From contig CALAJT010000016.1 in NCBI GenBank assembly GCA_937923145.1, positions 20,489 to 84,488 of the forward strand: a stretch of 64,000 nt of DNA, written 5' to 3'. The position numbers were made by a program, and so were the translations under genes. The stretch is from an uncultured Rubritalea sp. GTDB lineage: Bacteria; Verrucomicrobiota; Verrucomicrobiia; Verrucomicrobiales; Akkermansiaceae. A model generated the notes under the pieces. It did not search any database. It had not been told where the DNA came from and saw only the letters and a list, made by a program, of their open reading frames with translations. This document shows, one piece after another, positions 36,901 to 44,150 of the stretch; positions within the stretch are counted from its first letter, which is position 1; each line of letters begins with the position of its first letter.

Positions 36901-37193
36901 TCTGTGCGCAGAGTCTGGTGAAATCTTGGCTGGCTAGAGAGATACCATACGAGACTTTCTGGATATTTCTGCTGATACTGATGTGTGATGGCGGCTAGTA
37001 AAAAGGATAATCCTGAGTGATGGTCGGAGTCAGCTACGCAGATAGAATAAGCAACCGCTACAGAATTCACTTCTGAACTCGCTCTGGAATCTAGGCTCAT
37101 ATCATCCTCACCAGTTAGGCTCTGAGGCAATAGCTGCGAACAGAACTCTGGGTCATCAAATGCCTGATTGAGAGCGCAATGGTAGTGTTTCAT
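33948..37193 (-). CDS. mfd: Transcription-repair coupling factor Mfd
   Basis: Removes stalled RNA polymerase and recruits UvrA. 1081 residues with domains in order: UvrB-like N-terminal module (RGGILDVYTWQAPLPVRLEFF at about 207-227), RNA-polymerase-interacting CarD-like domain (418-490, IERGDLVVHTEYGIGRF), superfamily 2 helicase core with Walker A GDVGFGKT (568-575) and DEEQ box (about 669-672), then motifs VI (QLRGRVGRAG) and the TRCF C-terminal domain. It is slightly shorter than the E. coli protein (1148). Divergent from the amidase gene. Confidence 0.97.
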   Translation of the reverse strand: MKHYHCALNQAFDDPEFCSQLLPQSLTGEDDMSLDSRASSEVNSVAVAYSICVADSDHHSGLSFLLAAITHQYQQKYPESLVWYLSSQPRFHQTLRTEMDLWNANGLILLDKKTDTTATELDDPETNADRLHTLSLISSLEKNAAQSTIVITTNLESPCPPPAEISQQGNAIKVGDEIEPDLLIATFEQVGFERVDHIHNRGQYALRGGILDVYTWQAPLPVRLEFFDTEIESIREFDLNTQTSIKKLQQIKFHLTETEDTATVADYIGKNDLIIYTGEHDLPSEVKHSLEITTDPLAGLSINPSPLGAFEAGDFVLQQNKRHAFTKQLTEWNTDDWNIHLIFSNKGEIERFKELMGESILDGVEVTVGELAHGFTIPSVKLAVLSSAELFGRYQTSNNRKNTHLDHQAKARAQTDILDIERGDLVVHTEYGIGRFQDISTDQDGTEEINIRYRDKAILSVPIDQAHLLAKYVGMGGKTPTLTKLGDAKWARIRKSAEKSIMDYAAQLLRLQAERQVSKGKGHPPDTKWMWEFENSFRYTETPDQLTSIQDTKADMECPKPMDRLICGDVGFGKTEVAIRAAFKAVTGGKQVAILVPTTVLAEQHWRTFRERMSDYPIRVDLLNRFRKPAEIRSTIQGLADGSVDIVIGTHRLVSNDISFKDLGVAIIDEEQRFGVKHKEKFKELFAGIDLLTLSATPIPRTLYLALMGTRDMSTIDTAPPNKVPVQTSICGYDERIIRTAITREMARGGQTFFLHNRVQTIEIMRDKIHALCPEAKIVIGHGQMPKDELEQVMRTFVKGEADILLATTIIESGIDIPNANTIIIDRADRFGLSDLYQLRGRVGRAGQNAYAILLIPRDLTVGGDATKRINAIKQYTALGSGFKIAMRDLEIRGAGNLLGTKQSGHISSVGFDLYCQLLRQSIERLRGNRNAIRIDVTLRADFINFTETAKQQSTKLESPISSQELDCFIPAHYMTEPTMRIRAYKQLAEASSEKVISQLRDTWEDQYGKLPSPAQNLLDTTQLKIAASKANITSIEIKGQRLMLTRNNQYIMLSQTKFPRLKATNPHKKLIECIRMLRSI

Positions 37194-37282
37194 GGATTTA
37201 AAACAGTCGATTTATTTAGCACACATTGGAGGTATTTCAAACTGTAAGTTTTTTACATGATGGCTAGCAATACGGTTTAAAT

Positions 37283-38293
37283 ATGATATTAGGGTTAGGT
37301 ATGAAATGCATTACATGGTTTATCCCTCTCTTAGTTGCCGCTGGTATCGCAGCAGTCGTGTCCTGTAGCAGTGATCCTAGCTATTCGAGTTATAATGGTG
37401 GAAACAGTAGCGTCTCTTCCAATAATCCAGGAATGAGCTCAGGAAGATCAGCCATGTCTCCAAGTACTCTCCTGCGCGAGATCAATATCAGAAAAGATCT
37501 TATCCCATCTAGAACCCATGCCCGCAGAGAAAATAAGAGTATGAGACCACGCTACATCACCATTCATAGTACGCAGAACTATAGTCCAGCAGCTGATGCC
37601 ATGCAGCATAGTAGAGCTCTAAAAAATGGTAAATTACGTGCTTATAAGCGCAAGGGTGGCAACAGGATCGGCTACCTCTCTTGGCACTACAGTATTGATC
37701 AAGGTCGCGTGGTGCAACATTTACCAGATAATGAGCAGGGTGAGCATGCGGACTTCGATGGTCCTGGTAATAACTATTCACTAGGTCTCGAAATGTGCGA
37801 GAACCGTGGCAACAGCCGAGCTGCTACTATGGAGAGAACTGCTAAACTAGCAGCCTACCTCATGTATAAGCACAACATCCCTATCAGTGGTATCAAAGCG
37901 CACTATCACTGGACTCGTCGTGGGCTCAGTAAGCCTAATAAGAACTGCCCACACTATCTGATGACCAATGGTAGACCTGGAGCTAAGTGGTTTGCTTTTG
38001 TAAAGAAGATCGAGGGCTACCACAGAATGATAAGTCAGCCTGCCAGAAAAGTGACTGTGCCTCTTCCTGTTCCAACTCCTACACCGATTCCTATCCCCGT
38101 AGTGCCTGCTCCATCTCAGTCGCCGTATTATCCGCCGACACAGCAGCCTTACTCACAATCACCGTATTCTAATCCACAGTATACACAATACCCACAGAGA
38201 CAGGCACAGCCTGCTGCGGCTTACCCTAGACAGACGTACAATACCCCTAGCAGCTCTACTAATAATCCTTATGGAGTTCCTAGCATACGCTAA
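37283..38293 (+). CDS. Exported N-acetylmuramoyl-L-alanine amidase (amidase_2) with proline-rich tail
   Basis: 336 residues. The true start is probably the internal MKCITW (37301), giving a signal peptide with lipobox-like VVSC. The amidase_2/PGRP fold spans about 80-240: RYITIHSTQNY (first zinc His), LSWHYSIDQG, EHADFDGPGNNYSLGLEMCEN and KAHYHWTRRGLSKPNKNCPHYL (last His). It cleaves the peptide from MurNAc in peptidoglycan. The last 90 residues are rich in P, Y, Q and S (TPTPIPIPVVPAPSQSPYY), probably a wall-spanning spacer. Two bases separate it from the YkgJ-like gene. Confidence 0.88.
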   Translation: MILGLGMKCITWFIPLLVAAGIAAVVSCSSDPSYSSYNGGNSSVSSNNPGMSSGRSAMSPSTLLREINIRKDLIPSRTHARRENKSMRPRYITIHSTQNYSPAADAMQHSRALKNGKLRAYKRKGGNRIGYLSWHYSIDQGRVVQHLPDNEQGEHADFDGPGNNYSLGLEMCENRGNSRAATMERTAKLAAYLMYKHNIPISGIKAHYHWTRRGLSKPNKNCPHYLMTNGRPGAKWFAFVKKIEGYHRMISQPARKVTVPLPVPTPTPIPIPVVPAPSQSPYYPPTQQPYSQSPYSNPQYTQYPQRQAQPAAAYPRQTYNTPSSSTNNPYGVPSIR

Positions 38294-38295
38294 AA

Positions 38296-38706
38296 ATGGC
38301 TATGGAGAGCGATACCTGGTATCAGTGTGACCGCTGCACTGCCTGCTGTAAATGGCCAGGGGATGTCAGAGTAGAAGATGATGAGATCGGCAAAATCGCT
38401 GATTTTCTAGGAATGGATGAAGATACCTTTATCCAGCAATTCACTCGGCTGAGAATGAACCGAAATGGGCTCTCATTGATCGAAAGAGAGAATCACGAGT
38501 GCATCATGCTAGAGAATGATCGGTGTATTATTCAGGAAGTGAAGCCATTTCAGTGCAAGGGATTTCCTAATCGTTGGAACTTCCCTGATTGGCAAAAAGT
38601 CTGCCAAGCCAAGCCAGTCCCTATGCAACAGGCTATTGATCTAGGACTAGTGGATGATGGAGATGTCTCAGCTGATCACGTAATCCGCGGTCGAGATTTG
38701 ACTTAA
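38296..38706 (+). CDS. YkgJ-type cysteine-cluster protein
   Basis: 136 residues. The N-terminal CDRCTACCKWPGD and further CIMLENDRCIIQEVKPFQCKGFP give the CxxCxxCC-type cluster of the YkgJ/UPF0153 family, thought to bind a zinc or iron-sulfur centre. Begins 2 bases after the amidase stop (co-transcribed). Molecular function is not established. Confidence 0.85.
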   Translation: MAMESDTWYQCDRCTACCKWPGDVRVEDDEIGKIADFLGMDEDTFIQQFTRLRMNRNGLSLIERENHECIMLENDRCIIQEVKPFQCKGFPNRWNFPDWQKVCQAKPVPMQQAIDLGLVDDGDVSADHVIRGRDLT

Positions 38707-38805
38707 ACTCTGATTCTTAAAAAAAATCATAAAATAGGTAAAAAGATCTTGCAGAACTCTGCTGAATATGGTTTTTTGCGCCCGCGCTAGTCGCACCCAT
38801 TAAGC

Positions 38806-38885
<80 letters not shown>

Positions 38886-38903
38886 AAAATCAGAAATGTA
38901 ACT

Positions 38904-38938
38904 AAAAAGCCTTACAGTATATAGCTGTAGGGCTTTTT
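38904..38938 (+). terminator. Terminator after tRNA-Glu at the left end
   Basis: AAAAGCCTTACAG / CTGTAGGGCTTTTTT stem with a T-run, ending TTTTTTGTGCCCT. A similar hairpin with the same tail TTTTTTTGTGCCCT lies after attR, so this copy came in with the element. Confidence 0.8.
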
Positions 38939-38957
38939 TGTGCCCTTTTCACAAAAT

Positions 38958-39028
38958 CCCGTCCTGTCTCTAAAATGCCCCAAAATGCAGGTTTTTGCGC
39001 TATCTGAGACGGGACATGAAACGGGACA
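38958..39028 (+). repeat. Left ACGGGACA repeats (candidate integrase arm sites)
   Basis: ACGGGACA occurs at 39009-39016 and 39021-39028 (start-to-start 12 bases). An imperfect inverted relative, CCCGTCCTGTCTC, lies at 38958-38970. Matching direct copies with the same 12-base spacing are at the right end. Confidence 0.55.
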
Positions 39029-39392
39029 AATATTCTGAATTGATTTCAGATAATAATTAAATGATCTTAATTAAGCTGAATTGATTAGAATAAAGTTTCT
39101 ACTATTCAATCAATTGACCTCAGCTTGTCTCTGAAGAGCTAGGCTATTGAGCTAACCAATCAAAGGGGGGGGTAAAGAGACTCCCGCTTGTTTTATAAGC
39201 ATAGGGCTACCCTTTGCTGAACTAAACCACACAAAGTCCACTTGCTCTCCGTCATCTATACCTAAGAGTATATAGAGAAAATACACTATCGTAGTTATTT
39301 CTATTTAACGCACATCAGCGAAATCTATTCTAATAAGTCTATGTAATTTTCTCTTCACAAAAGGAAAAACATAAATATATAATCTCAATGTT
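39029..39392. other. Non-coding left arm of the element
   Basis: No gene is seen. CTGAATTGATT is repeated (near 39034 and 39081) and has an inverted relative at about 39110, and an eight-base G tract lies at 39165-39172. The region is AT-rich and may contain the promoter of the rightward lipoprotein gene. Confidence 0.4.
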
Positions 39393-40064
39393 ATGAATAT
39401 TAAAATCGCCCTCTTATTATCGTTATTTTCCACACTGTTTCCATCTTGCTCCAGCACCTCACAAAATAAATCTGTCGCTATCAAATCAAAAGCCACTGAA
39501 ACTTTTAGGATCAATGAAGGCTACAAAAGACATGTGCTAACAAGAGATCAAGCTGCTCATCTAAAAAAGAGACTAGCTAGTTCTAATCTTCCTAACTCAG
39601 CATTATCTGCCAGAGACAAAAGCATAATTTTAAGCAAATTAACCTCAGTAAGTAAAAACAATCCCTTCATAGATATAAATCGTGATTTCAATAACAATCT
39701 TATCAGCAAAAAACAATGGGAGTATAGAACTAAGAAAACAAATCAAGCTCTAGCGAACCAAAGTCATATAGCACGACAAAAAACGAATTATAGCCGTGGC
39801 AGAGATTACTCAAGAGAATTTGCCATGGCTTCACAGCAATCAGATAGGAATGCTGCTATTAATAACGCCGCAGTCATCGGAGCTGCGAGCCGTGGATTTT
39901 CAAATATAGGTAACACCTCTTATAGCCAACCAAAACCCACTTCATATGGTATCTATAACAATAATGGTATTCAAACAGGCACATTAAGCCCAATCAAATA
40001 TTCGGGTATAGGTGGAGTGGGTGTAGGTTCTTCAAATGGAATAAGCTACGCTAGAGGTTATTAA
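39393..40064 (+). CDS. Lipoprotein of unknown function (element cargo)
   Basis: 223 residues. Signal peptide with lipobox-like LFPSC (Cys about residue 19). The mature part is basic, Ser/Asn-rich and mostly without strong domains: ITRDQ-like helix (TRDQAAHLKKRLASSNLPNSA) in the middle and a Gly/Asn-rich tail (YNNNGIQTGTLSPIKYSGIG). No known family is recognised. It is the first gene inside attL and points away from it. Could be a surface or exclusion factor, but this is speculation. Confidence 0.6.
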   Translation: MNIKIALLLSLFSTLFPSCSSTSQNKSVAIKSKATETFRINEGYKRHVLTRDQAAHLKKRLASSNLPNSALSARDKSIILSKLTSVSKNNPFIDINRDFNNNLISKKQWEYRTKKTNQALANQSHIARQKTNYSRGRDYSREFAMASQQSDRNAAINNAAVIGAASRGFSNIGNTSYSQPKPTSYGIYNNNGIQTGTLSPIKYSGIGGVGVGSSNGISYARGY

Positions 40065-40087
40065 GTATATTTAATGAATCAATTGAA

Positions 40088-40198
40088 GGTAATTAAAAAC
40101 CCTTACAACAATTATAATTACCTGTTCTGAAGAAGTCTAAGGTAATTGATCACTCTTTTAAGTTCATAGCTATTTTAAAGAGATCAGGGCTGGTAATT
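40088..40198. repeat. GGTAATT repeats upstream of the HTH/TerS-like gene (iteron-like)
   Basis: GGTAATT occurs at 40088, 40141 and 40192 and in inverse (AATTACC) at 40116. Spacing is about 25-53 bases. The cluster is in the 216-base gap between the lipoprotein and the TerS-like gene; could be binding sites for a regulator or replication initiator. Confidence 0.45.
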
Positions 40199-40280
40199 GA
40201 TTTGTTCATATATAGGGGATATGTGATGAATATATGATAGGCAATTCATCTAAAACATGTTATGGTAGTTTCAGAAAATA

Positions 40281-40802
40281 ATGAAAGATACTACCAATAA
40301 AAAGACTGAGCGTAGCAAGTTAGACTTGGCTGTCATCCGTGTGCTAGTCAGTGAAGGCGTAACTACTCCCGCAATTATCGCTAAGCATGTCACATGTAAC
40401 CTCAGAACAATAGGTAAGCATTTGAAGACTATATCCATGGAGCTTACCACCAAGGCGAATAAATCTACGCTTTTTGACGTGTTCTCTTACCCTAAGGTGA
40501 ATCTGGTTAAAGAACGAGACCAGCAAATGAAAGACCTTAAAAACGAGTCCTCAGCCTTATCAAAAGCATTAATAGAGCATGAGGCTGGAACTAGAGACTG
40601 GCTTGCTATCCATAAGCAATTACTCAGCACCCGTAATGAATTGAATAAAATCTCAGGCTTACAAATGGCTTTAGATGTAGCCAAGGCAGGGACAATGAAG
40701 AATCTAGATAAGCAGGCTAAACCAGCAAAGCCTGTTAATCCACGTATTGTAGGCTATCAGCCCGCATCCATCACTAAGAAAAAAAGATGTCTGAATGACT
40801 AA
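40281..40802 (+). CDS. Helix-turn-helix protein, possibly small-terminase-like (element)
   Basis: 173 residues. The N-terminal part (DLAVIRVLVSEGVTTPAIIA.., HVTCNLRTIGKHLKTI) looks like a winged helix-turn-helix. The centre is helical, with DWLAIHKQLLSTRNELNKIS resembling the oligomerising helices of phage small terminase subunits. The tail is basic and proline-containing (KQAKPAKPVNPRIVGYQ). It is the second rightward gene and its promoter region has the GGTAATT repeats. I cannot decide between a DNA-packaging subunit and a plain regulator. Confidence 0.5.
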   Translation: MKDTTNKKTERSKLDLAVIRVLVSEGVTTPAIIAKHVTCNLRTIGKHLKTISMELTTKANKSTLFDVFSYPKVNLVKERDQQMKDLKNESSALSKALIEHEAGTRDWLAIHKQLLSTRNELNKISGLQMALDVAKAGTMKNLDKQAKPAKPVNPRIVGYQPASITKKKRCLND

Positions 40803-40840
40803 AACCACTATTTTGCTCCTTAGGGGCGCTGCCTTTCTTC

Positions 40841-41659
40841 CTACTTTAGCCTCTTAACACCTATCGAATTTGACATTCTTTCGACTTTCATTCTCCAACC
40901 TCCATACTCAGAAGGATAAATCAGAACATTAGGCGAGAATTCATAATTATATTCATAGTCGTATTCGGATTGTTGCCATATTTGTCCATTCCTTAGCTTA
41001 AAGATAGTATCTCCATCCCAGCCTTCAAAATTTCCATCTATCTGACTATTAAAAGCACTCGCTGTATAAGCTCCATTAGATGCCGTAAGTGTGCGACTCC
41101 TCGGTACTGCCACATATTTTCTTTGCGCTGGTTGAGGTTTTGCCCATGATATCTTTTCCTCTTTTACTCTTCGTTTAAGGGTGCTCTCAATACTCGTCTT
41201 AGTGTGATTGCTATTGGAGGCTTGAGATAGACTGAATACTCCACGTTGTTGACCTAAATTCCTGAAGTTTTCAACAATAAACGCCCCCTTAAAATAGCTC
41301 CCTTGGATCTTTCCTTTAAAATGGATAGCTGGACCTATTCCGCTTTCTGGGAGCTTGGTGAACGAACAAGTATCTCCAGTAATGAGACCATTGAATCTAC
41401 CTGAGCCATTTAGAGGTTTTGCGACAATCATAATACCATTCACTACACCTGTAGAATGAGAGTAATCATTAATGTGTAATAAAACTTTAGCATTACCTCC
41501 ATGTGTTTTATTTGAAACAACACCTTCAAGGATCGAGCCTTTAATTATTAAACTTTGCTCGTAACTGCTACTACTCTGGTTAGCTAGATTGGGCTGGTTA
41601 GAGCAAGATGCAGAAAGGATGGGAATCACTATAAGAGAGAGTAGCTTGGCATATTTCAT
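40841..41659 (-). CDS. Lipoprotein of unknown function with a C-terminal GWDGDT.FKL-type domain (element cargo)
   Basis: 272 residues. The signal peptide ends in LSASC. The middle part is beta-rich. The C-terminal 75 residues (SQIDGNFEGWDGDTIFKLRN, then GQIWQQSEYDYEYNYEFSPN) resemble a small domain I know from hypothetical proteins of many bacteria, of unknown role. It converges with the TerS-like gene. Cargo of the element, perhaps an envelope-modifying protein. Confidence 0.65.
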   Translation of the reverse strand: MKYAKLLSLIVIPILSASCSNQPNLANQSSSSYEQSLIIKGSILEGVVSNKTHGGNAKVLLHINDYSHSTGVVNGIMIVAKPLNGSGRFNGLITGDTCSFTKLPESGIGPAIHFKGKIQGSYFKGAFIVENFRNLGQQRGVFSLSQASNSNHTKTSIESTLKRRVKEEKISWAKPQPAQRKYVAVPRSRTLTASNGAYTASAFNSQIDGNFEGWDGDTIFKLRNGQIWQQSEYDYEYNYEFSPNVLIYPSEYGGWRMKVERMSNSIGVKRLK

Positions 41660-41890
41660 AAATAGTTAAATACGAACTTCACTAAGCCCTGTCAATTAGC
41701 ATCCTCTGAGCAAGGATTTTCTAATTTTGGTTAAGTCATATTATATTGATTATGAATGGTTGAATTGTCACTACTGGAGATTTCTACTATCCTGTGGTGA
41801 AAGTAGGATACGATATAAGTTATAACGTGAGCTTCATGGGAATGCCAGTTAGATAGGTCATCTCTAATGCTTTACTTACTTCCCCTTTGA

Positions 41891-41903
41891 TCCCCCCCCC
41901 CCC
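41891..41903. repeat. Homopolymer C tract
   Basis: Twelve C residues in a row just downstream of the primase-like gene. A shorter G8 tract lies at 39165-39172 in the same element. Such tracts are prone to slippage. No gene is seen in 41660-41928. Confidence 0.6.
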
Positions 41904-41928
41904 TACCATGCGATTAGTTTTGTCCACC

Positions 41929-43269
41929 TCACCTTTTCTCTAACACCTTCAAATCTCGCTGTATAGTTTTAGAGCTACATTCAAGTTGAGTTGCTAAATC
42001 CACATGTCTAGCATTAGGGTTTATACTAACCAGCTTCTCAAGTGCCTCTCTGCGCTCTTTGATCATCCATGCTTTAGAGGCTTTCATTTTGCGTTCTTCT
42101 TTTAGGGATTGAGGTATCAGTTGTACTAATCCTAGGGCTTCTGCTGATGCTCGGTTAATATTCAACTTTTTTACTATGGTCTCATCTCTGCTAAAAGGGA
42201 CGTTTGCATCTTGTCCGTTAGCTATAAAATCTGCTGGGTTTAGTTTTCCGTATGAAGTAATGATGTTCTCTAGTTCATCTTCTGGGTATGGTGGCAAGGT
42301 AAGTTTCGAGTAGCGTTTGAGGCATTTTTCAAATTCCTCTCCATGTATTCTTAAAGCTCTTAAGTGTTTGGCTATTTCTGTTAGCGCAAATCGTCTGTAG
42401 CCTTCATAGATCATTTTATTTTCAAATAGAATAGAAAGGTCATTCAGCCTATTTTCATTTAGTATTTTGAATCCTTTATCACCTGTCTTGTTATCTTTGG
42501 CTTTGAAACTAATGATAGATTTTCGTGGGGTTGCCTTTTGGTTAGACACAGATAGCCTCTGAGCGAGTTCTTCTAGGTTGTAACGATAAACTCCTTGCTC
42601 ATCTCCCTGTAGAGACCATGAGACGCTGGCATGTGACTTAGAGTTTATGCTATTAGGGTAACGAATGATTCTCGACGCATCACAAATACTATCTACTGGA
42701 AGGCTGGGGAATTTCTGTTGTAGTGCTTTGTTTACTGATTTGTATATAGCTAAGCGTTCTGCCATTCTTCTGCGGTGGTAAGGCTGCTCGTCTGCTTCTA
42801 GTAGCCATAAAGCCCACATTCCTTGACCAGATCGGATGAATACTGATGGTTTCGGTATTTCTCCTAGCTCAGCAAGTTTTCTAATTTCTGTTTCAGCCTC
42901 AAATACTGAGAGCATAGAATTATGGTGCTTTTTACCCTCTTCATATCGTCCACAATCTACATCGATGTAAACAGCGTTTAAGTGCGTGAGATTTTTCTCT
43001 TTGAAGGAATTAGGAATGAAAGGAATGATCTTGCCTTTGTTTTTGGCTAAGATTTTTTCAGGGCAGAAGAATGAGTTTATAGTCATAAATAGATCTACCT
43101 TATCATACAGAATGCTAAGATGAGGAGTTATTATATGCTCATATTCTAATACAGTAAACGCTCCATAGGTAGATACTTCACTGTCTTCTTTTTCGCTTAT
43201 GATGAATGTGCTTCCTTCTCTTTTGTGATTATAAAGTTGCCTTAAAATTGTGGGTGTATCGCTAGCCAT
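41929..43269 (-). CDS. Primase-polymerase-like replication protein (archaeo-eukaryotic primase fold), element-encoded
   Basis: 446 residues. The first half shows archaeo-eukaryotic primase signatures: LNAVYIDVDCGRYE (DhD catalytic pair), FIRSGQGMWALWLL (sG.G loop), and CDASRIIRYPNSINSK (the third aspartate with R.PN..N.K). The second half is a helical region with a PriCT-like part (MIYEGYRRFALTEIAKHLRA) and a C-terminal helix-turn-helix (NARHVDLATQLECSSKTIQRDLKVLEK). Such proteins start replication of phage satellites and plasmids. It lies downstream of a hairpin attenuator candidate. Confidence 0.72.
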   Translation of the reverse strand: MASDTPTILRQLYNHKREGSTFIISEKEDSEVSTYGAFTVLEYEHIITPHLSILYDKVDLFMTINSFFCPEKILAKNKGKIIPFIPNSFKEKNLTHLNAVYIDVDCGRYEEGKKHHNSMLSVFEAETEIRKLAELGEIPKPSVFIRSGQGMWALWLLEADEQPYHRRRMAERLAIYKSVNKALQQKFPSLPVDSICDASRIIRYPNSINSKSHASVSWSLQGDEQGVYRYNLEELAQRLSVSNQKATPRKSIISFKAKDNKTGDKGFKILNENRLNDLSILFENKMIYEGYRRFALTEIAKHLRALRIHGEEFEKCLKRYSKLTLPPYPEDELENIITSYGKLNPADFIANGQDANVPFSRDETIVKKLNINRASAEALGLVQLIPQSLKEERKMKASKAWMIKERREALEKLVSINPNARHVDLATQLECSSKTIQRDLKVLEKR

Positions 43270-43283
43270 TATATAAATAGAAA

Positions 43284-43319
43284 GAGCCGTGAAGTTGTAT
43301 CTCTACGCCTCCACGGCTC
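43284..43319 (-). terminator. Attenuator-like hairpin ahead of the primase-like gene
   Basis: An 8-bp perfect stem GAGCCGTG / CACGGCTC encloses 20 bases with an inner GTA/TAC pairing; on the minus strand it is followed by CTCTTTCTATTT. It lies between the winged-helix gene and the primase-like gene and could lower transcription of the latter. Confidence 0.5.
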
Positions 43320-43335
43320 ATTTGTTAGGGTTCTG

Positions 43336-43605
43336 TTAGGCTACTAGATCGTTAAGTTGATCTGTGGGAAGTGAATAGAATGAATAGCAGATGGAACGTC
43401 CTACCTGCTTTTTGTATTCTATCCGATTTCTGATGCTCCATCCGTAGTCTATCCGTAGCGTTGAAATGACGCTATGAACTGCCATCGAATGAGCATGAGA
43501 TGCTAGCTTGAATCCTTCTACTTCAGCGCCATTTGCTTCAATGAGTATTTGTAGAACGATTGCGCCTTGTGTGCCTTCTCTCGGCTGTTTTGGCTCATCT
43601 AACAT
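43336..43605 (-). CDS. Small winged-helix-like protein (element)
   Basis: I place the start at the ATG at 43605 (MLDEPKQPREGTQG, 89 residues) because it has a perfect AAGGAGG ribosome site 6 bases upstream; the track start at 43653 adds an unlikely leader. The sequence GAIVLQILIEANGAEVEGFKL..HSVISTLRIDYGWSIRNRIEYKKQ looks like a small winged helix-turn-helix used by mobile elements. The strong ribosome site is unusual in this window, where most genes lack one. Upstream small ORF overlaps it by 7 bases. Confidence 0.65.
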   Translation of the reverse strand: MLDEPKQPREGTQGAIVLQILIEANGAEVEGFKLASHAHSMAVHSVISTLRIDYGWSIRNRIEYKKQVGRSICYSFYSLPTDQLNDLVA

Positions 43606-43721
43606 GTTTTGCCTCCTTCTCTGGTGAGAATGGCTAGCTGGGCTAGTAGGCATTCCGTAGCTTCTGCTACTATGCTGTTGATTTCTTCATCTGTTAGATG
43701 ATTATTTTTTAAATGTGGCAT
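43599..43721 (-). CDS. Very small ORF translationally coupled to the winged-helix gene
   Basis: 40 residues (MPHLKNNHLTDEEINSIVAE, then CLLAQLAILTREGGKTC), too short for the track. Its 3' end contains the ribosome site of the next gene and its stop TAG overlaps the next start, a coupling arrangement. Acidic helix-forming sequence; function unknown. Confidence 0.45.
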   Translation of the reverse strand: MPHLKNNHLTDEEINSIVAEATECLLAQLAILTREGGKTC

Positions 43722-43741
43722 AATTTTTTTAATTGAATTAT

Positions 43742-43819
43742 GCTTGCCTCAAGGAGTAAGAAAGAGTATCAAAAGTGCTTAGGATTTACTTTTGATTCCG
43801 TTTGCTCTTTGGGGCAAGC
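43742..43819 (-). ncRNA. Nested long hairpin (structured RNA or DNA cruciform candidate)
   Basis: Three nested complementary pairs: GCTTGCC (43742-43748) with GGCAAGC (43813-43819); AAAGAG (43761-43766) with CTCTTT (43805-43810); ATCAAAAGT with ACTTTTGAT (about 43768-43776 and 43788-43796). Lies in the 109-base gap between the excisionase-like gene and the small ORF. It could be a processed RNA, an attenuator, or a replication/transfer origin. Confidence 0.5.
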
Positions 43820-43830
43820 GGTTTCTTTTT

Positions 43831-44064
43831 TTAGTCGATGGAATTAATTGTGAAGCGTTTTTCTAATGCTGTTCTGACGTGATCTACACGATAGAATATG
43901 CGCTTCCCGACTTTGATGAATGGCACGTAACCTTTCGATTTCCATTCGAGAAAAGTTCTAAGTCCCGGTCTTGATGCTTCATCCTCAAAAATGAGTTCTA
44001 AGCACCGCTTCGTGCCAACTAATGTAGGCTCTTGTCTGGTGGTGGTATTTTTATGCTTGTGCAT
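43831..44064 (-). CDS. Excisionase/AlpA-like helix-turn-helix protein
   Basis: 77 residues. TLVGTKRCLELIFEDEASRPG and RTFLEWKSKGYVPFIKVGKRIFYRVDHVRTALEK fit the MerR-like excisionase/AlpA helix-turn-helix family: small winged proteins whose wing carries KVGKRIFYR. Such proteins control excision or the element's operon. It lies upstream of the nested hairpin and the replication genes, as in satellite islands. Confidence 0.72.
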   Translation of the reverse strand: MHKHKNTTTRQEPTLVGTKRCLELIFEDEASRPGLRTFLEWKSKGYVPFIKVGKRIFYRVDHVRTALEKRFTINSID

Positions 44065-44150
44065 GTTGACAGTAGTTTCAGGAATTTCTGAAAATTATCA
44101 ACTGGGGGTATTACTTTAGCAATTCCCCCACCTTTAAAAAACAACAAAAA

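Noticed and set aside
39305-39514. 69-residue minus-strand ORF over the lipoprotein start
   Set aside because: Antisense to a gene with a clear signal peptide; no support.
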